A stretch of DNA of 64,000 nt from Kangiella sp. (GTDB lineage Bacteria > Pseudomonadota > Gammaproteobacteria > Enterobacterales > Kangiellaceae): positions 35,248-99,247 of the forward strand of contig JANQSG010000004.1 in NCBI GenBank assembly GCA_028284185.1, in the 5' to 3' direction. The notes under the pieces are model-generated. The model saw only the letters and a list, made by a program, of their open reading frames with translations, searched no databases and was not told where the DNA came from. The translations under genes and the position numbers were made by a program. Every line of letters begins with the position of its first letter. Position 1 is the stretch's first letter. Of this stretch, positions 11,509-19,738 are shown in pieces.

Positions 11509-11536
11509 AAGCCTGAGTTAATCTCGGGCTTTTTTA
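11509..11536 (+). terminator. Intrinsic terminator downstream of purA
   Basis: AAGCCTGAG / CTCGGGCTT stem with a TTAAT loop followed by TTTTTT. It is 81 bp after the purA stop; the DNA between has no ORF. Confidence 0.75.
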
Positions 11537-11843
11537 TTTCTAATAACTTTTATCTTGTTTTATTGTTCATTTTCTCTCTAAAGAGACTTCCTATGGTCGT
11601 TTGCTCATCCAAAGAAAACGAACCAAAAGAAAAGATGCCCCGTCGCTAGGTGCTTCGCACTTTCCTCATAATTCAAAGTTACTTTACGCGCCGCAAAACG
11701 AAACTTCCTTGTTTCGATTTTGCTAAATTGGGCGATCCTGCCCAATTTACACTATAACTTTGCCTTACTTCGGCTAGCTCTAGGGGATATTTTGGTGCAA
11801 AATTCAAAACAAGAAAATCAATTAAGGGAATTTTTTAAGTACT
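11537..11843 (+). other. Intergenic stretch with repeat-like, degenerate coding-looking DNA
   Basis: No intact gene. At 11576-11600 it carries a 25-mer starting CTCTAAAGAGA that recurs with 3 mismatches at 47706-47730. Read on the minus strand, about 11605-11790 gives a broken peptide-like string (KVTLNYEESAKHL...FFWFVFFG) of the kind often left by widespread intergenic repeats in gammaproteobacteria; this comparison is from memory. A GTGCTTCGCAC mini-hairpin lies at 11650-11660 and is repeated at 13244-13254. Probably decayed repeat DNA. Confidence 0.35.
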
Positions 11844-12296
11844 ATGCTGTGGCAGTTTAAAAATTGTTGTGTGGATACAAATATTGATAGGCTCAATATT
11901 GATTTAATTCACCGTTTTCTAGATCAAAAATCCTCTTGGGCAAATGGCATCCCTAAGTCGTTGGTAGAAAAGTCTATCCGAAATTCTATTAATTTTGGTT
12001 TATATCAAGAACAAAAAATGATTGGCTTTGCTAGGGTTGTTACTGATAGAGCTACCTTTGCTAATATGGTTGACGTATTTGTAATATCTGAAGAGCAGGG
12101 TAAAGGTTTAAGTCACTATCTAATGCAGGCCATAGATAAACATCCAGATCTGCAAGGCATAAGACGATTTACCCTAACGACTTCAACTGCAAAATTTTTA
12201 TACAAAAAATATGGTTTTACCAAATTAAATAACCCTTCCATTATGATGGAGCGCTATTTCCCCAATATTTATCAAGAGAGTGATAATGACCAATAA
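11844..12296 (+). CDS. GNAT family N-acetyltransferase
   Basis: 150-aa single-domain acetyl-CoA-dependent acetyltransferase; substrate unknown. The core GNAT features are visible: the strand MIGFARVVTDRATFANMVDVFV, the acetyl-CoA loop EEQGKGLSHYLMQ (motif A, a QGKG variant of QxxGxG/A), and the YKKYGF motif near the C-terminus. No strong ribosome binding site is seen at the ATG chosen. The coding sequence overlaps the DUF1653 gene by 11 bp, so both are probably made from one mRNA. Confidence 0.85.
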   Translation: MLWQFKNCCVDTNIDRLNIDLIHRFLDQKSSWANGIPKSLVEKSIRNSINFGLYQEQKMIGFARVVTDRATFANMVDVFVISEEQGKGLSHYLMQAIDKHPDLQGIRRFTLTTSTAKFLYKKYGFTKLNNPSIMMERYFPNIYQESDNDQ

Positions 12297-12504
12297 AATT
12301 GAAAAAGGTATTTACCAACACTTCAAAGGCCAAAAGTATGAAGTATTAGGCGTGGCAACTCACTCTGAAACTGGCGAGCAATATGTTGTTTATAAAGCTC
12401 TTTATGGTGATTTTGGAACTTGGGTTAGACCACTCGAAATGTTCACTGAAATTATTGAAAGAAATGGGGAAATTATTAGCCGTTTTGTATATATAGATAA
12501 ATAA
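12286..12504 (+). CDS. DUF1653 domain protein
   Basis: 72-aa protein that is almost entirely the DUF1653 fold: GIYQHFKGQKYEVLGVA, then YVVYKALYGDFGTWVRPLEMF. The function of the family is unknown. The track start is a GTG at 12280, but the ATG at 12286 gives the family-like N-terminus MTNKIEKGIYQHFKG and has GAGAG upstream. It overlaps the GNAT stop, suggesting translational coupling. Confidence 0.85.
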   Translation: MTNKIEKGIYQHFKGQKYEVLGVATHSETGEQYVVYKALYGDFGTWVRPLEMFTEIIERNGEIISRFVYIDK

Positions 12505-12981
12505 TTATTTACAGCCTTTATACTTACTTTTTCGGCACTTTATACGCCAATACTTTGATTGATTCTTATCATTCATTTTCTCAAAAAGCTGCATTATTCT
12601 ATATGCGCTATAGCCATAACCATCAGATTTTGTCGAATAATATCGTTGATACCAATAAATAGCTTCCCATGGGGCTTTGTCGCTTAATACATGTCCAAGT
12701 GACAAATAAGATGCTATCACTTGTTGGTTAGCAGAAAGCCGATAATATTTTTCTTCTAAATCATGATTTCCATCGTAACCGAAACCCATACCTACAGAGT
12801 ACTGGGCTGATGAGTTGCCTTCTTTTGCTGCTTTTAGGCAATGCTTGTTAGTATGAGCTTTTTTATAATTACCTTTAGAATCATTGATGAACTTATTACA
12901 TCTATCAATCGATTCAGAGGCTTGAACTAAACAAATTGTAAAAATTAAATTAAGCCCCAATAAAATCACTAAGTATTTCAT
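12505..12981 (-). CDS. Secreted Sel1/TPR-like repeat protein
   Basis: 158-aa protein with a signal peptide (MKYLVILLGLNLIFTICLVQASE) and helical repeats resembling Sel1 units (AAKEGNSSAQYSVGMGFGYDG; EAIYWYQRYYS). Four further cysteines outside the signal peptide, with a KCRKSKYKGCK-like C-terminus, suggest periplasmic disulfides. The ATG at 12981 was preferred over the track's TTG because it is preceded by GGGTGGGA. It is convergent with DUF1653, the two stops being adjacent. Function unknown; Sel1 proteins commonly mediate protein-protein contacts. Confidence 0.7.
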   Translation of the reverse strand: MKYLVILLGLNLIFTICLVQASESIDRCNKFINDSKGNYKKAHTNKHCLKAAKEGNSSAQYSVGMGFGYDGNHDLEEKYYRLSANQQVIASYLSLGHVLSDKAPWEAIYWYQRYYSTKSDGYGYSAYRIMQLFEKMNDKNQSKYWRIKCRKSKYKGCK

Positions 12982-13339
12982 TATCCCACCCAACGCATAA
13001 ATTTCTTTTCTTCCGCATTGTAGAAGAGATTTATAAAAAGTAAAACTGTAACGTCTATTGATGCTCTAAAATATAAAGCATAAATAAAATTATTTTGTTG
13101 AGTTTTTAATAAAAAATACCGATTTTTATAGATTGAAATTAAACCCCCAACTTTATTGAAAAGTGGTGCTTAGTATAATCAACTTTCTATAAACTCAGAT
13201 TGAAACTGTAAAATAAATTGTCGGTTTTAGTTAAAAAAGACGAGTGCTTCGCACATAGGATAATAAGGTTTTGATTTCCAATATTTATAGGCGTATTGTG
13301 TGTCGATAAGTGATTAATCAGGAGCTTGGTGTTTTAAGC
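12982..13339. other. AT-rich intergenic region, no gene seen
   Basis: About 360 bp of very AT-rich DNA between the divergent Sel1-like gene and the methyltransferase. It contains a weak AT inverted repeat (AAAAAT-ACCG-ATTTTT near 13112) and the GTGCTTCGCAC mini-hairpin at 13244-13254 shared with the purA downstream region. Divergent promoters must lie here, but none is clear enough to call. Confidence 0.4.
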
Positions 13340-14086
13340 ATGGATGATAAAAACTACTTTTCTGGTATCGCACAACAATATCATCATAATCGTCCAGAGT
13401 ATCCGGCAGAAATTTTTCAATATCTGTCGATGTTATGTGATGATCGTCAATCTGCCTGGGACGTGGCAACAGGAACCGGACAGGCAGCTACTCATTTAGT
13501 CCAACAATTTAATCAAGTAATTGCTACCGATAATAGTCAGGAGCAAATTGCTCACGCTAAAAAACTGGGCAATATTGATTATCGCCATGAAAACGCTGAA
13601 TCATCAAGCTTGGCTGACAGCAGTGTTGATTTGATTACCGTGGCTCAAGCTTTACACTGGCTGGATTTTGATGCTTTTATGGCGGAAGCAAAGCGGGTTT
13701 TAAAGCCTGGGGGAGTTTTTGCTGCCTGGTGTTATTCTTTGGTGCATATCAATCCGGAAGTGGATAAAACCATTGATCATTTATATAGTGAGATTCTAAA
13801 GTCTTATTGGTCAAAACGTCACCAGTGGCTTGATCAAGCTTATGACAATTTTGATTTTCCTTATCCTTTAATTAATAGCCCTGATATTAAAATGGAATCC
13901 ACTTGGACATATCAGCAGTTTGTAGCCTATTTAAGAACCTGGTCAGCGGTACAGAAGTATTTACAGCAGGAGGCTATTGATCCAATCCAGCAAATTTTAC
14001 AACCACTGGAATTTGCTTGGTGTGATACCGGACATATGAAAAAATGCCAATGGCCTTTACATTTCAAGATTTTCCGTAAAGTTTAA
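13340..14086 (+). CDS. Class I SAM-dependent methyltransferase
   Basis: 248-aa Methyltransf_11-type enzyme. SAM-binding motif I is WDVATGTGQAATHL, motif II is near VIATDNSQEQI, followed by the acidic DLITVAQALHWLDFD segment and VLKPGGVFAAWCYS. The N-terminus YFSGIAQQYHHNRPEYP is typical of small-molecule methyltransferases of the trans-aconitate/UbiE-like group; the substrate cannot be named. The ATG at 13340 was chosen over the track's GTG at 13310 because it starts just before this conserved N-terminus and an AGGAG lies upstream, though at a long 14-base spacing. Confidence 0.82.
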   Translation: MDDKNYFSGIAQQYHHNRPEYPAEIFQYLSMLCDDRQSAWDVATGTGQAATHLVQQFNQVIATDNSQEQIAHAKKLGNIDYRHENAESSSLADSSVDLITVAQALHWLDFDAFMAEAKRVLKPGGVFAAWCYSLVHINPEVDKTIDHLYSEILKSYWSKRHQWLDQAYDNFDFPYPLINSPDIKMESTWTYQQFVAYLRTWSAVQKYLQQEAIDPIQQILQPLEFAWCDTGHMKKCQWPLHFKIFRKV

Positions 14087-14141
14087 CTTCATATTTCTGT
14101 GGCAGCCTATACAATGATTGATAAATTATTGTTAAAGGTTC

Positions 14142-16520
14142 GTGCCTTTGTCTAAACCAAAAAAAACATCTTTCGATCCGCAGGCTGAGTTAGAAGCTCA
14201 ACGTTATGTCAATCCGATTGCCAGTCGTCAATATATTTTGGAAGTACTAAAAAATTCTGGTGAGCCTTTGTCTTTTGATGAACTTAGTGCCAAGTTGGAA
14301 ATTTTGGAGTCAGATGATAAACGTGCCTTGCATAAACGCCTGAATGCGATGGAGCGTGACGGACAATTGATTTGTAACCGTAAGGGTGATTATTGTTTAG
14401 TTGATGCGACAGATTTAGTTCGTGGCACAATTATTGCTCATCGCGATGGCTATGGTTATCTGGAGTTGGAACAGGGTGGTCAGGACTGGTATTTATCTCC
14501 CAGAGAAATGCACAATGTATTTCATGGCGATAAAGTCTTAGCGCGGGTTAAAAAAATTGATCGGCGTGGTCGTACCGAAGGTGATATTGTTGAGATTCTC
14601 GATGGTTCAACGACTCACTTGGTTGGGCGCTTATTTGAAGAAAACGGTTTATATTTTGTTTCATCAGAGGATTCAAGAATCCAGCATGATCTGATTGTTG
14701 ATTTAAATACTGGTCTTAAGGCGGAAATTGGTCAGGTGGTGGTGGCTGTCATTACGCAAAGGCCACATAAAAACCGTCATGCGCGTGGTGAAATTACCGA
14801 AGTTTTGGGCGACTATTTATCTGCTGGAATGGAAATCGAAATTGCCATTCGCAGTCATGGCATTCCGCATGAATGGCCAGAAGAAGTTAATCAACAAGTG
14901 ACAGATCTACCTGTAGAAATTACTGAGAATGACTGGAAGTTTGAGTCTGGACAAAGGGTTGATTTGCGTGATTTGCCATTGGTAACCATTGATGGTGAAG
15001 ATGCCCAAGATTTTGATGATGCGGTCTATTGCCGGAAGAATACTAATGGTGGTTGGCGATTATGGGTCGCAATTGCCGATGTGAGTCATTATGTACAGCC
15101 GGATACGGCACTGGATGATGAAGCGATCAAGCGTGGTAATTCGGTTTATTTTCCTAACTTTGTAGTACCTATGTTGCCTGAGTTGTTATCCAATGGCTTA
15201 TGTTCGTTAAATCCTAAGGTGGATCGTCTGTGCATGGTGGCAGAAATGGATTTGGATAAACAGGGCCATGTTGTCGGTTCTAAATTTTATCCCGCCGTAA
15301 TGCACTCTCATGCACGTTTTACTTACACTAAAGTCTGGGCCATCCTAAACAAAGATGAAGATAATCATCATGAACTACGGAAAGAATATACGGAGCTGGT
15401 TCCCGATCTGGAAAGCCTGTATGAGCTGTTTAAGGCGCGTTTAGCACTTAAAACGAAACGCGGTGCTATTGAGTTTGAAACTACCGAAACCCAAATTTTA
15501 TTTACCGAAGATCGCAAAATAGAAAAGATTGTAGGGCGAACTCGTAATGATGCTCATCGCATTATTGAAGAGTGCATGATTTGTGCCAATGTGGCGACGG
15601 CGGAATTTATCTTAAAAAGTAAAGTTCCAGGTATTTATCGTGTTCATGAAGGGCCGTCGGAAGAACGCTTGGAAAAATTTCGTGCCTTTCTGGGTGAGCT
15701 CGGACTATTTTTATTTGGCGGGCAAAATCCTGAACCGAAACATTATCGGGAATTGCATACTGCTATTGCTGAACGTCCGGATTATGATTTAATTCAATCC
15801 ATGATGCTGCGCTCTATGATGCAGGCAGTTTATAGTCCGGAAAATGAAGGCCATTTTGGTTTGGCTTTTGAGGCTTATACCCATTTTACCTCGCCAATTC
15901 GGCGCTATCCTGATTTATTAGTACATCGGATTATTAAACAGATATTGGCTGAGAAAGAGCAGCTGGTGGGTACCGATTCAGGGCAGCTCTATACGGAAGC
16001 GGAATTAGTGCACTACGCTGAACATTCTTCTATGACTGAGCGACGAGCCGATAAAGCTACGCGAGAAGTAATTGATTGGTTGAAGTGCGAATATATGCTG
16101 ACGCGAGTTGGGGAAGAATATTGGGGAACCATTTCTACCATCACCAGTTTCGGTTTATTCGTGCAACTGGATGAGCTGCATGTGGATGGTTTGATCCATA
16201 TTAGTGCATTGGATGGCGATTATTACCACTTTGATGCAGCAAAAATGCGTTTGATTGGTGAACGTAGTCGGCAAAGTTTTAGAGTGGGCGATCGTTGCTT
16301 AATTAAAGTCAGCCGAGTGGATTTGGAAGATAAAAAAATCGATTTTGATTTAGTAAAGCGAGAATCAGTTAAACGTGAGGAAGTGAAGGGATCGGAAAGA
16401 AGAAAGCTTTATGCTAAAGCTAAACGTAGTGGTTCTATTTCTAAAGGTGATACTAAAGGAAAATATGGCAAAAATACTAAATCTAAACGTGGTAAAAGCG
16501 GTAAGCGGAAAAGAAAATAG
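14142..16520 (+). CDS. rnr: Exoribonuclease RNase R
   Basis: Processive 3'-5' exoribonuclease that degrades structured RNA and takes part in rRNA quality control and trans-translation. The 792-aa product has an N-terminal winged-helix (RQYILEVLKNSGEPLSFDELSAKL), two cold-shock domains, the RNB catalytic domain with TIDGEDAQDFDDAVY, the ARFTYTKVW and HFTSPIRRYPDLLVHR motifs, an S1 domain (GTISTITSFGLFVQL) and a Lys/Arg-rich tail. GTG start. It is 9 bp from rlmB, the conserved rnr-rlmB pair. Confidence 0.97.
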   Translation: MPLSKPKKTSFDPQAELEAQRYVNPIASRQYILEVLKNSGEPLSFDELSAKLEILESDDKRALHKRLNAMERDGQLICNRKGDYCLVDATDLVRGTIIAHRDGYGYLELEQGGQDWYLSPREMHNVFHGDKVLARVKKIDRRGRTEGDIVEILDGSTTHLVGRLFEENGLYFVSSEDSRIQHDLIVDLNTGLKAEIGQVVVAVITQRPHKNRHARGEITEVLGDYLSAGMEIEIAIRSHGIPHEWPEEVNQQVTDLPVEITENDWKFESGQRVDLRDLPLVTIDGEDAQDFDDAVYCRKNTNGGWRLWVAIADVSHYVQPDTALDDEAIKRGNSVYFPNFVVPMLPELLSNGLCSLNPKVDRLCMVAEMDLDKQGHVVGSKFYPAVMHSHARFTYTKVWAILNKDEDNHHELRKEYTELVPDLESLYELFKARLALKTKRGAIEFETTETQILFTEDRKIEKIVGRTRNDAHRIIEECMICANVATAEFILKSKVPGIYRVHEGPSEERLEKFRAFLGELGLFLFGGQNPEPKHYRELHTAIAERPDYDLIQSMMLRSMMQAVYSPENEGHFGLAFEAYTHFTSPIRRYPDLLVHRIIKQILAEKEQLVGTDSGQLYTEAELVHYAEHSSMTERRADKATREVIDWLKCEYMLTRVGEEYWGTISTITSFGLFVQLDELHVDGLIHISALDGDYYHFDAAKMRLIGERSRQSFRVGDRCLIKVSRVDLEDKKIDFDLVKRESVKREEVKGSERRKLYAKAKRSGSISKGDTKGKYGKNTKSKRGKSGKRKRK

Positions 16521-16529
16521 AATATCGAT

Positions 16530-17267
16530 ATGTCAGAAATAGTATTTGGAATTCATGCGGTTGAGGTTTTACTGAAAAGAAATAGTGGAGCTATACAACA
16601 GATTTATGTGCAAAATAATCGTCGTGATCAGCGTTTGCACAAGCTTATTAAACTGGCGCAAAATAAAGCTGTTAAAGTTGTGCAGAAAAGTCGAGAAGAA
16701 TTGGATGAGCTTACTGAGCAGCGCCATCAAGGGGTAATTGCACAGTGCGGTTCTTTAAAGAAAAGCAGTTACCACGAAAAGCAAATTCCGGAACTTTTGC
16801 AGAAAATTGATGGTGATCCTTTTATATTAATTCTCGACGGTGTGACTGATCCGCATAATCTGGGTGCTTGTCTAAGAAGTGCCGATGCGGCTGGTGTACA
16901 TATGGTGATAGCACCAAAAGATAATGCCACTGGTATAACCGATGTCACACGGAAAGTAGCTTGTGGGGCTGCTGAAGCTATTCCTTTTATTATGGTGACT
17001 AATCTTGTGCGCACTATGAAGTTGTTGCAGGAACAGGGTATTTGGTTTTATGGCACTGCTGGTGAGGCTCAGCATGATATTTATCAGTCTGATCTAGCAG
17101 GTCCTATTGCAATTGTAATGGGGGCCGAAGGAGACGGTATGCGTAGACTGACAAAAGAAACTTGTGACCACTTGATAAAAATCCCTATGGCAGGGGAGGT
17201 TTCTAGCCTGAATGTTTCCGTTGCAACTGGCGTGACTTTGTTTGAAGTAGTTAGGCAAAGAAGTTGA
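16530..17267 (+). CDS. rlmB: 23S rRNA 2'-O-methyltransferase RlmB (G2251)
   Basis: SpoU/TrmH-family knotted methyltransferase. The 245-aa protein has the N-terminal L30e-like RNA-binding domain (IVFGIHAVEVLLKRN) and the SPOUT motifs LDGVTDPHNLGACLRSADAAG, IVMGAEGDGMRRLTKETCD and IPMAGEVSSLNVSVATG. It modifies G2251 in the ribosomal P-site loop. Adjacent to rnr as in E. coli (rnr-rlmB). Confidence 0.97.
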   Translation: MSEIVFGIHAVEVLLKRNSGAIQQIYVQNNRRDQRLHKLIKLAQNKAVKVVQKSREELDELTEQRHQGVIAQCGSLKKSSYHEKQIPELLQKIDGDPFILILDGVTDPHNLGACLRSADAAGVHMVIAPKDNATGITDVTRKVACGAAEAIPFIMVTNLVRTMKLLQEQGIWFYGTAGEAQHDIYQSDLAGPIAIVMGAEGDGMRRLTKETCDHLIKIPMAGEVSSLNVSVATGVTLFEVVRQRS

Positions 17268-17320
17268 ATTTTATTTAATAAAAAATAACCGAAATAAAAT
17301 ATTAATAATGGAGAAGAAAA

Positions 17321-17986
17321 ATGAATAAAATACTAATTGGTTTGTTAGCTTTATCTGTAGCTGGAAATATCTATTTTTTGGTTAAACCTTCAGAAATTAT
17401 AGTAAAGAAATCTGAGCCTGAAAAAAAGGTAGTAACTGAAATTGAAACTATTAAAGTTCAAGATAAATCAACATTAAATAAGCTTGATTTAGCTAATGAG
17501 AAAATAGCTGGCCTTGAAAAGGAGTTGTTAAAATTGAGGGCAGAACTAGATTTAATTAAAGATCGTGAAGCTTTAGATAAGCTTAGTAAACAAATAGATC
17601 AAGAGTTACTTGAAAGTTTAGATACTAAAGTCAGTAAACAAGCAGCGGCAGAGGCTTTAGCTAAGAGGACGAATATGGTAAAAGAGCTTTTTGAAAAAGA
17701 GTCTGTCAATGAATCTTGGGCATATCAAACACAGGATGCTATCACTAACACTATTTATGCACATGGAGATACCAGTCTTTATGAAATTAAAGAGTTAGTT
17801 TGCAAATCGACGGTTTGTAAAATGGAATTAAAGCCTTTTTCTAATTCAAAGGGTGTTGAGATGATGGTAAGTATAAATGCTTCAATGGCTTTTAATGAAA
17901 ATGAACATTTAAGAGAATTTAAAAGAAATTTCCACTTCGATACATATAAAGCTTCTGGAGTATTGGAAGTGTATATCTCCAAATAA
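17321..17986 (+). CDS. Hypothetical membrane-anchored coiled-coil protein
   Basis: 221 aa, no recognised family. A hydrophobic N-terminus (ILIGLLALSVAGNIYFLV) would act as an anchor or signal. Residues about 50-125 are Glu/Lys/Leu rich and predicted coiled coil, and a compact C-terminal part contains a Cys pair (LVCKSTVCKMELKP) that probably forms a periplasmic disulfide. Good GGAGAAG ribosome binding site 7 bases before the ATG. Separate from rlmB by 53 AT-rich bases. The coiled-coil plus Cys-pair layout is shared, from memory, with uncharacterised gammaproteobacterial periplasmic proteins. Confidence 0.65.
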   Translation: MNKILIGLLALSVAGNIYFLVKPSEIIVKKSEPEKKVVTEIETIKVQDKSTLNKLDLANEKIAGLEKELLKLRAELDLIKDREALDKLSKQIDQELLESLDTKVSKQAAAEALAKRTNMVKELFEKESVNESWAYQTQDAITNTIYAHGDTSLYEIKELVCKSTVCKMELKPFSNSKGVEMMVSINASMAFNENEHLREFKRNFHFDTYKASGVLEVYISK

Positions 17987-18069
17987 TTTTTATAAACAAG
18001 TTTCATTAAGATAGAAGTTGTAGCAAAATCAGACTTAAGCATCATTTGCCACAAGCACTTGCTTTGGTT

Positions 18070-18090
18070 GTCCACGAAGGCGGGAATCTA
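18070..18090 (+). repeat. Half copy of a dRS3-like GGGAAT repeat
   Basis: The sequence GTCCACGAAGGCGGGAATC matches, with 3 differences, the left arm of the palindromic element at 57270-57339 (GTCATTCCCGTGAAGGCGGG). It lies between the unknown ORF at 17.3 kb and asnA and looks like a decayed single arm. Confidence 0.5.
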
Positions 18091-18123
18091 TTTTATCCAG
18101 TCATACAAGTGTTAAAATGGATT

Positions 18124-19116
18124 TTACAGCAAATCCACTTCAACCGTTTCTGGCCAAATACTAAATTGCACTTGACCAATATGTGACTTTTGCAGGAAAA
18201 ACATGGCGAGACGAGATTGTCCAATACCACCACCAATGGTTTGTGGTAATTTTCCTGCCATTAATTGTTGGTGCCATTTGTAATCCAGTCGATGTTCACA
18301 ATCACGAATTTGCAATTGCTTTTTCATTACTTCAGGGCTTACTCGAATGCCCATAGAGGAAAGTTCGAAAGCATCCTCTAAAACAGGGCTCCAAACCAGG
18401 ATATCACCGTTCAAACCAGCATAGCCTGCTTCAGTTTCACTGCTCCAGTCATCGTAATCTGGTGCGCGGCCATCATGAATAGTGCCATCGATGAGTTCGC
18501 CGCCAATGCCGATTAAAAATACGGAACCATATTTTTTACAAGCCTGATATTCACGCTCTTTTGGTGAAAGCGTGGGGTATTGCTGTAATAATTCTTCAGT
18601 ATGAATAAAATGGATGGTTTCTGATAGTAATTGTTCTCGATCTAATTGGATCGCTAATTGTTGATCAATAGATTTTAAAGCGGAGTAAATTTGCTTAACA
18701 GTATCCTTTAAATAATCCAAACCCCGGTCTTTTACTTCGATAACCTTTTCCCAATCCCATTGATCGACACAAATTGAATGGCGTTCGCTTAATACCTCCT
18801 CATCAGGTCGTAAAGCACGCATTTGAGCGACAATACCTTTGCCAGCTTGAAAGTCCGTGCGGGCTAGTAATTGACGTTTCCATTTGGCCAGGGAATGAAC
18901 TACTTCTACCGACTTGGATAAAGCCTTGCTGGAAACGCTGACGGCTTTTTCAGTACCGTTCAGATCATCTTGAGTACCATCGTCTTGTAGAGTCAATATC
19001 GGCGCTTGAACTTCTACCAAGTCCAATTTTTGGGACAGTTCGCTTAAAAAGTCAGTTTTAAGTGCCTGTATCAGCTTTTGGTCTTCAATAAATGAGGTAT
19101 GTGCTAGTTTTTTCAT
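18124..19116 (-). CDS. asnA: Aspartate-ammonia ligase AsnA
   Basis: Ammonia-dependent asparagine synthetase, related to the catalytic core of class II aminoacyl-tRNA synthetases. 330 aa, matching the family length, with LVEVQAPILTLQDDGTQDDLNGTEKAVSV near the N-terminus, SERHSICVDQWDWEKVI, and the C-terminal GGGIGQSRLAMFFLQK ATP-binding motif. GGAGAT ribosome binding site. Divergent from asnC, its usual activator, with a 143-bp shared control region. Confidence 0.97.
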   Translation of the reverse strand: MKKLAHTSFIEDQKLIQALKTDFLSELSQKLDLVEVQAPILTLQDDGTQDDLNGTEKAVSVSSKALSKSVEVVHSLAKWKRQLLARTDFQAGKGIVAQMRALRPDEEVLSERHSICVDQWDWEKVIEVKDRGLDYLKDTVKQIYSALKSIDQQLAIQLDREQLLSETIHFIHTEELLQQYPTLSPKEREYQACKKYGSVFLIGIGGELIDGTIHDGRAPDYDDWSSETEAGYAGLNGDILVWSPVLEDAFELSSMGIRVSPEVMKKQLQIRDCEHRLDYKWHQQLMAGKLPQTIGGGIGQSRLAMFFLQKSHIGQVQFSIWPETVEVDLL

Positions 19117-19259
19117 AATTAATCTCCAAGATTTTTATTATTTATCTAATTTATTTGCTAAATTTGCAATATCTGTTTATAAATATTGTATTAATAATAA
19201 TTTTTATCTAAAAAAACCTTTGATAGATAATAAATCTCTAAAAATGGTAGGAGATAATC
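19117..19259. promoter_or_regulatory. Shared asnA/asnC control region
   Basis: 143 bp of strongly AT-rich DNA separating the divergent asnA and asnC starts. From E. coli it is expected to hold both promoters and AsnC binding sites. It contains several AT-rich near-palindromes (for example AAATATTGTATTAATAATAA), but no specific operator can be assigned by eye. Confidence 0.5.
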
Positions 19260-19724
19260 ATGGAAAATTATCGAATCGATAATTTGGACAAAAAAATATT
19301 GGCAGAATTATTGCAAGAAGCAAAAACACCTTATGCACAAATCGCCAAGAAATTTGAGGTGAGCTCTGGCACAATTCACGTCCGCATCGAAAAAATGCGC
19401 CAAGCAGGTATTATTCAGGGCACTAAAGTTAAGGTTTCACCGAAAGCTTTAGGGTTCGATGTTTGTTGTTTTGTGGGTATCTATTTAAAATCGGCTAAAG
19501 ATTATCAACCTGTCGCTGAACAATTATCCAAGATTCCAGAAGTGTTGGAGGCTTTTTATACTACCGGTCAATATAGCTTGCTGGTCAAACTGATTGCTCC
19601 TGATATGCAGCGATTTCAAGATGTTTTGATCAATAAGCTGCAGTCCATTGAACAAGTACGCTCTACAGAAACCATGATCTCCCTGCAAAATCCGATATAC
19701 AGAGATATTGAAGATTTATTATAG
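19260..19724 (+). CDS. asnC: Lrp/AsnC family regulator AsnC
   Basis: 154-aa transcription factor that activates asnA and is released by asparagine in E. coli. The N-terminal helix-turn-helix (LDKKILAELLQEAKTPYAQIAKKFEVSSGTIHVRIEKM) is followed by the RAM/AsnC effector domain with VGIYLKSAKDYQPVAEQL and the YSLLVKLIAPD segment. GGAGATAATC ribosome binding site. Assignment to AsnC rather than another Lrp paralogue rests on similarity in the N-terminus and on the divergent asnA. Confidence 0.92.
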   Translation: MENYRIDNLDKKILAELLQEAKTPYAQIAKKFEVSSGTIHVRIEKMRQAGIIQGTKVKVSPKALGFDVCCFVGIYLKSAKDYQPVAEQLSKIPEVLEAFYTTGQYSLLVKLIAPDMQRFQDVLINKLQSIEQVRSTETMISLQNPIYRDIEDLL

Positions 19725-19738
19725 AATGGATGCTGCTT

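Noticed and set aside
11430-11510. Possible tRNA or RNA gene after purA
   Set aside because: No T-loop (GGTTCGAATCC-like) or acceptor stem pairing; only unremarkable intergenic DNA before the terminator.
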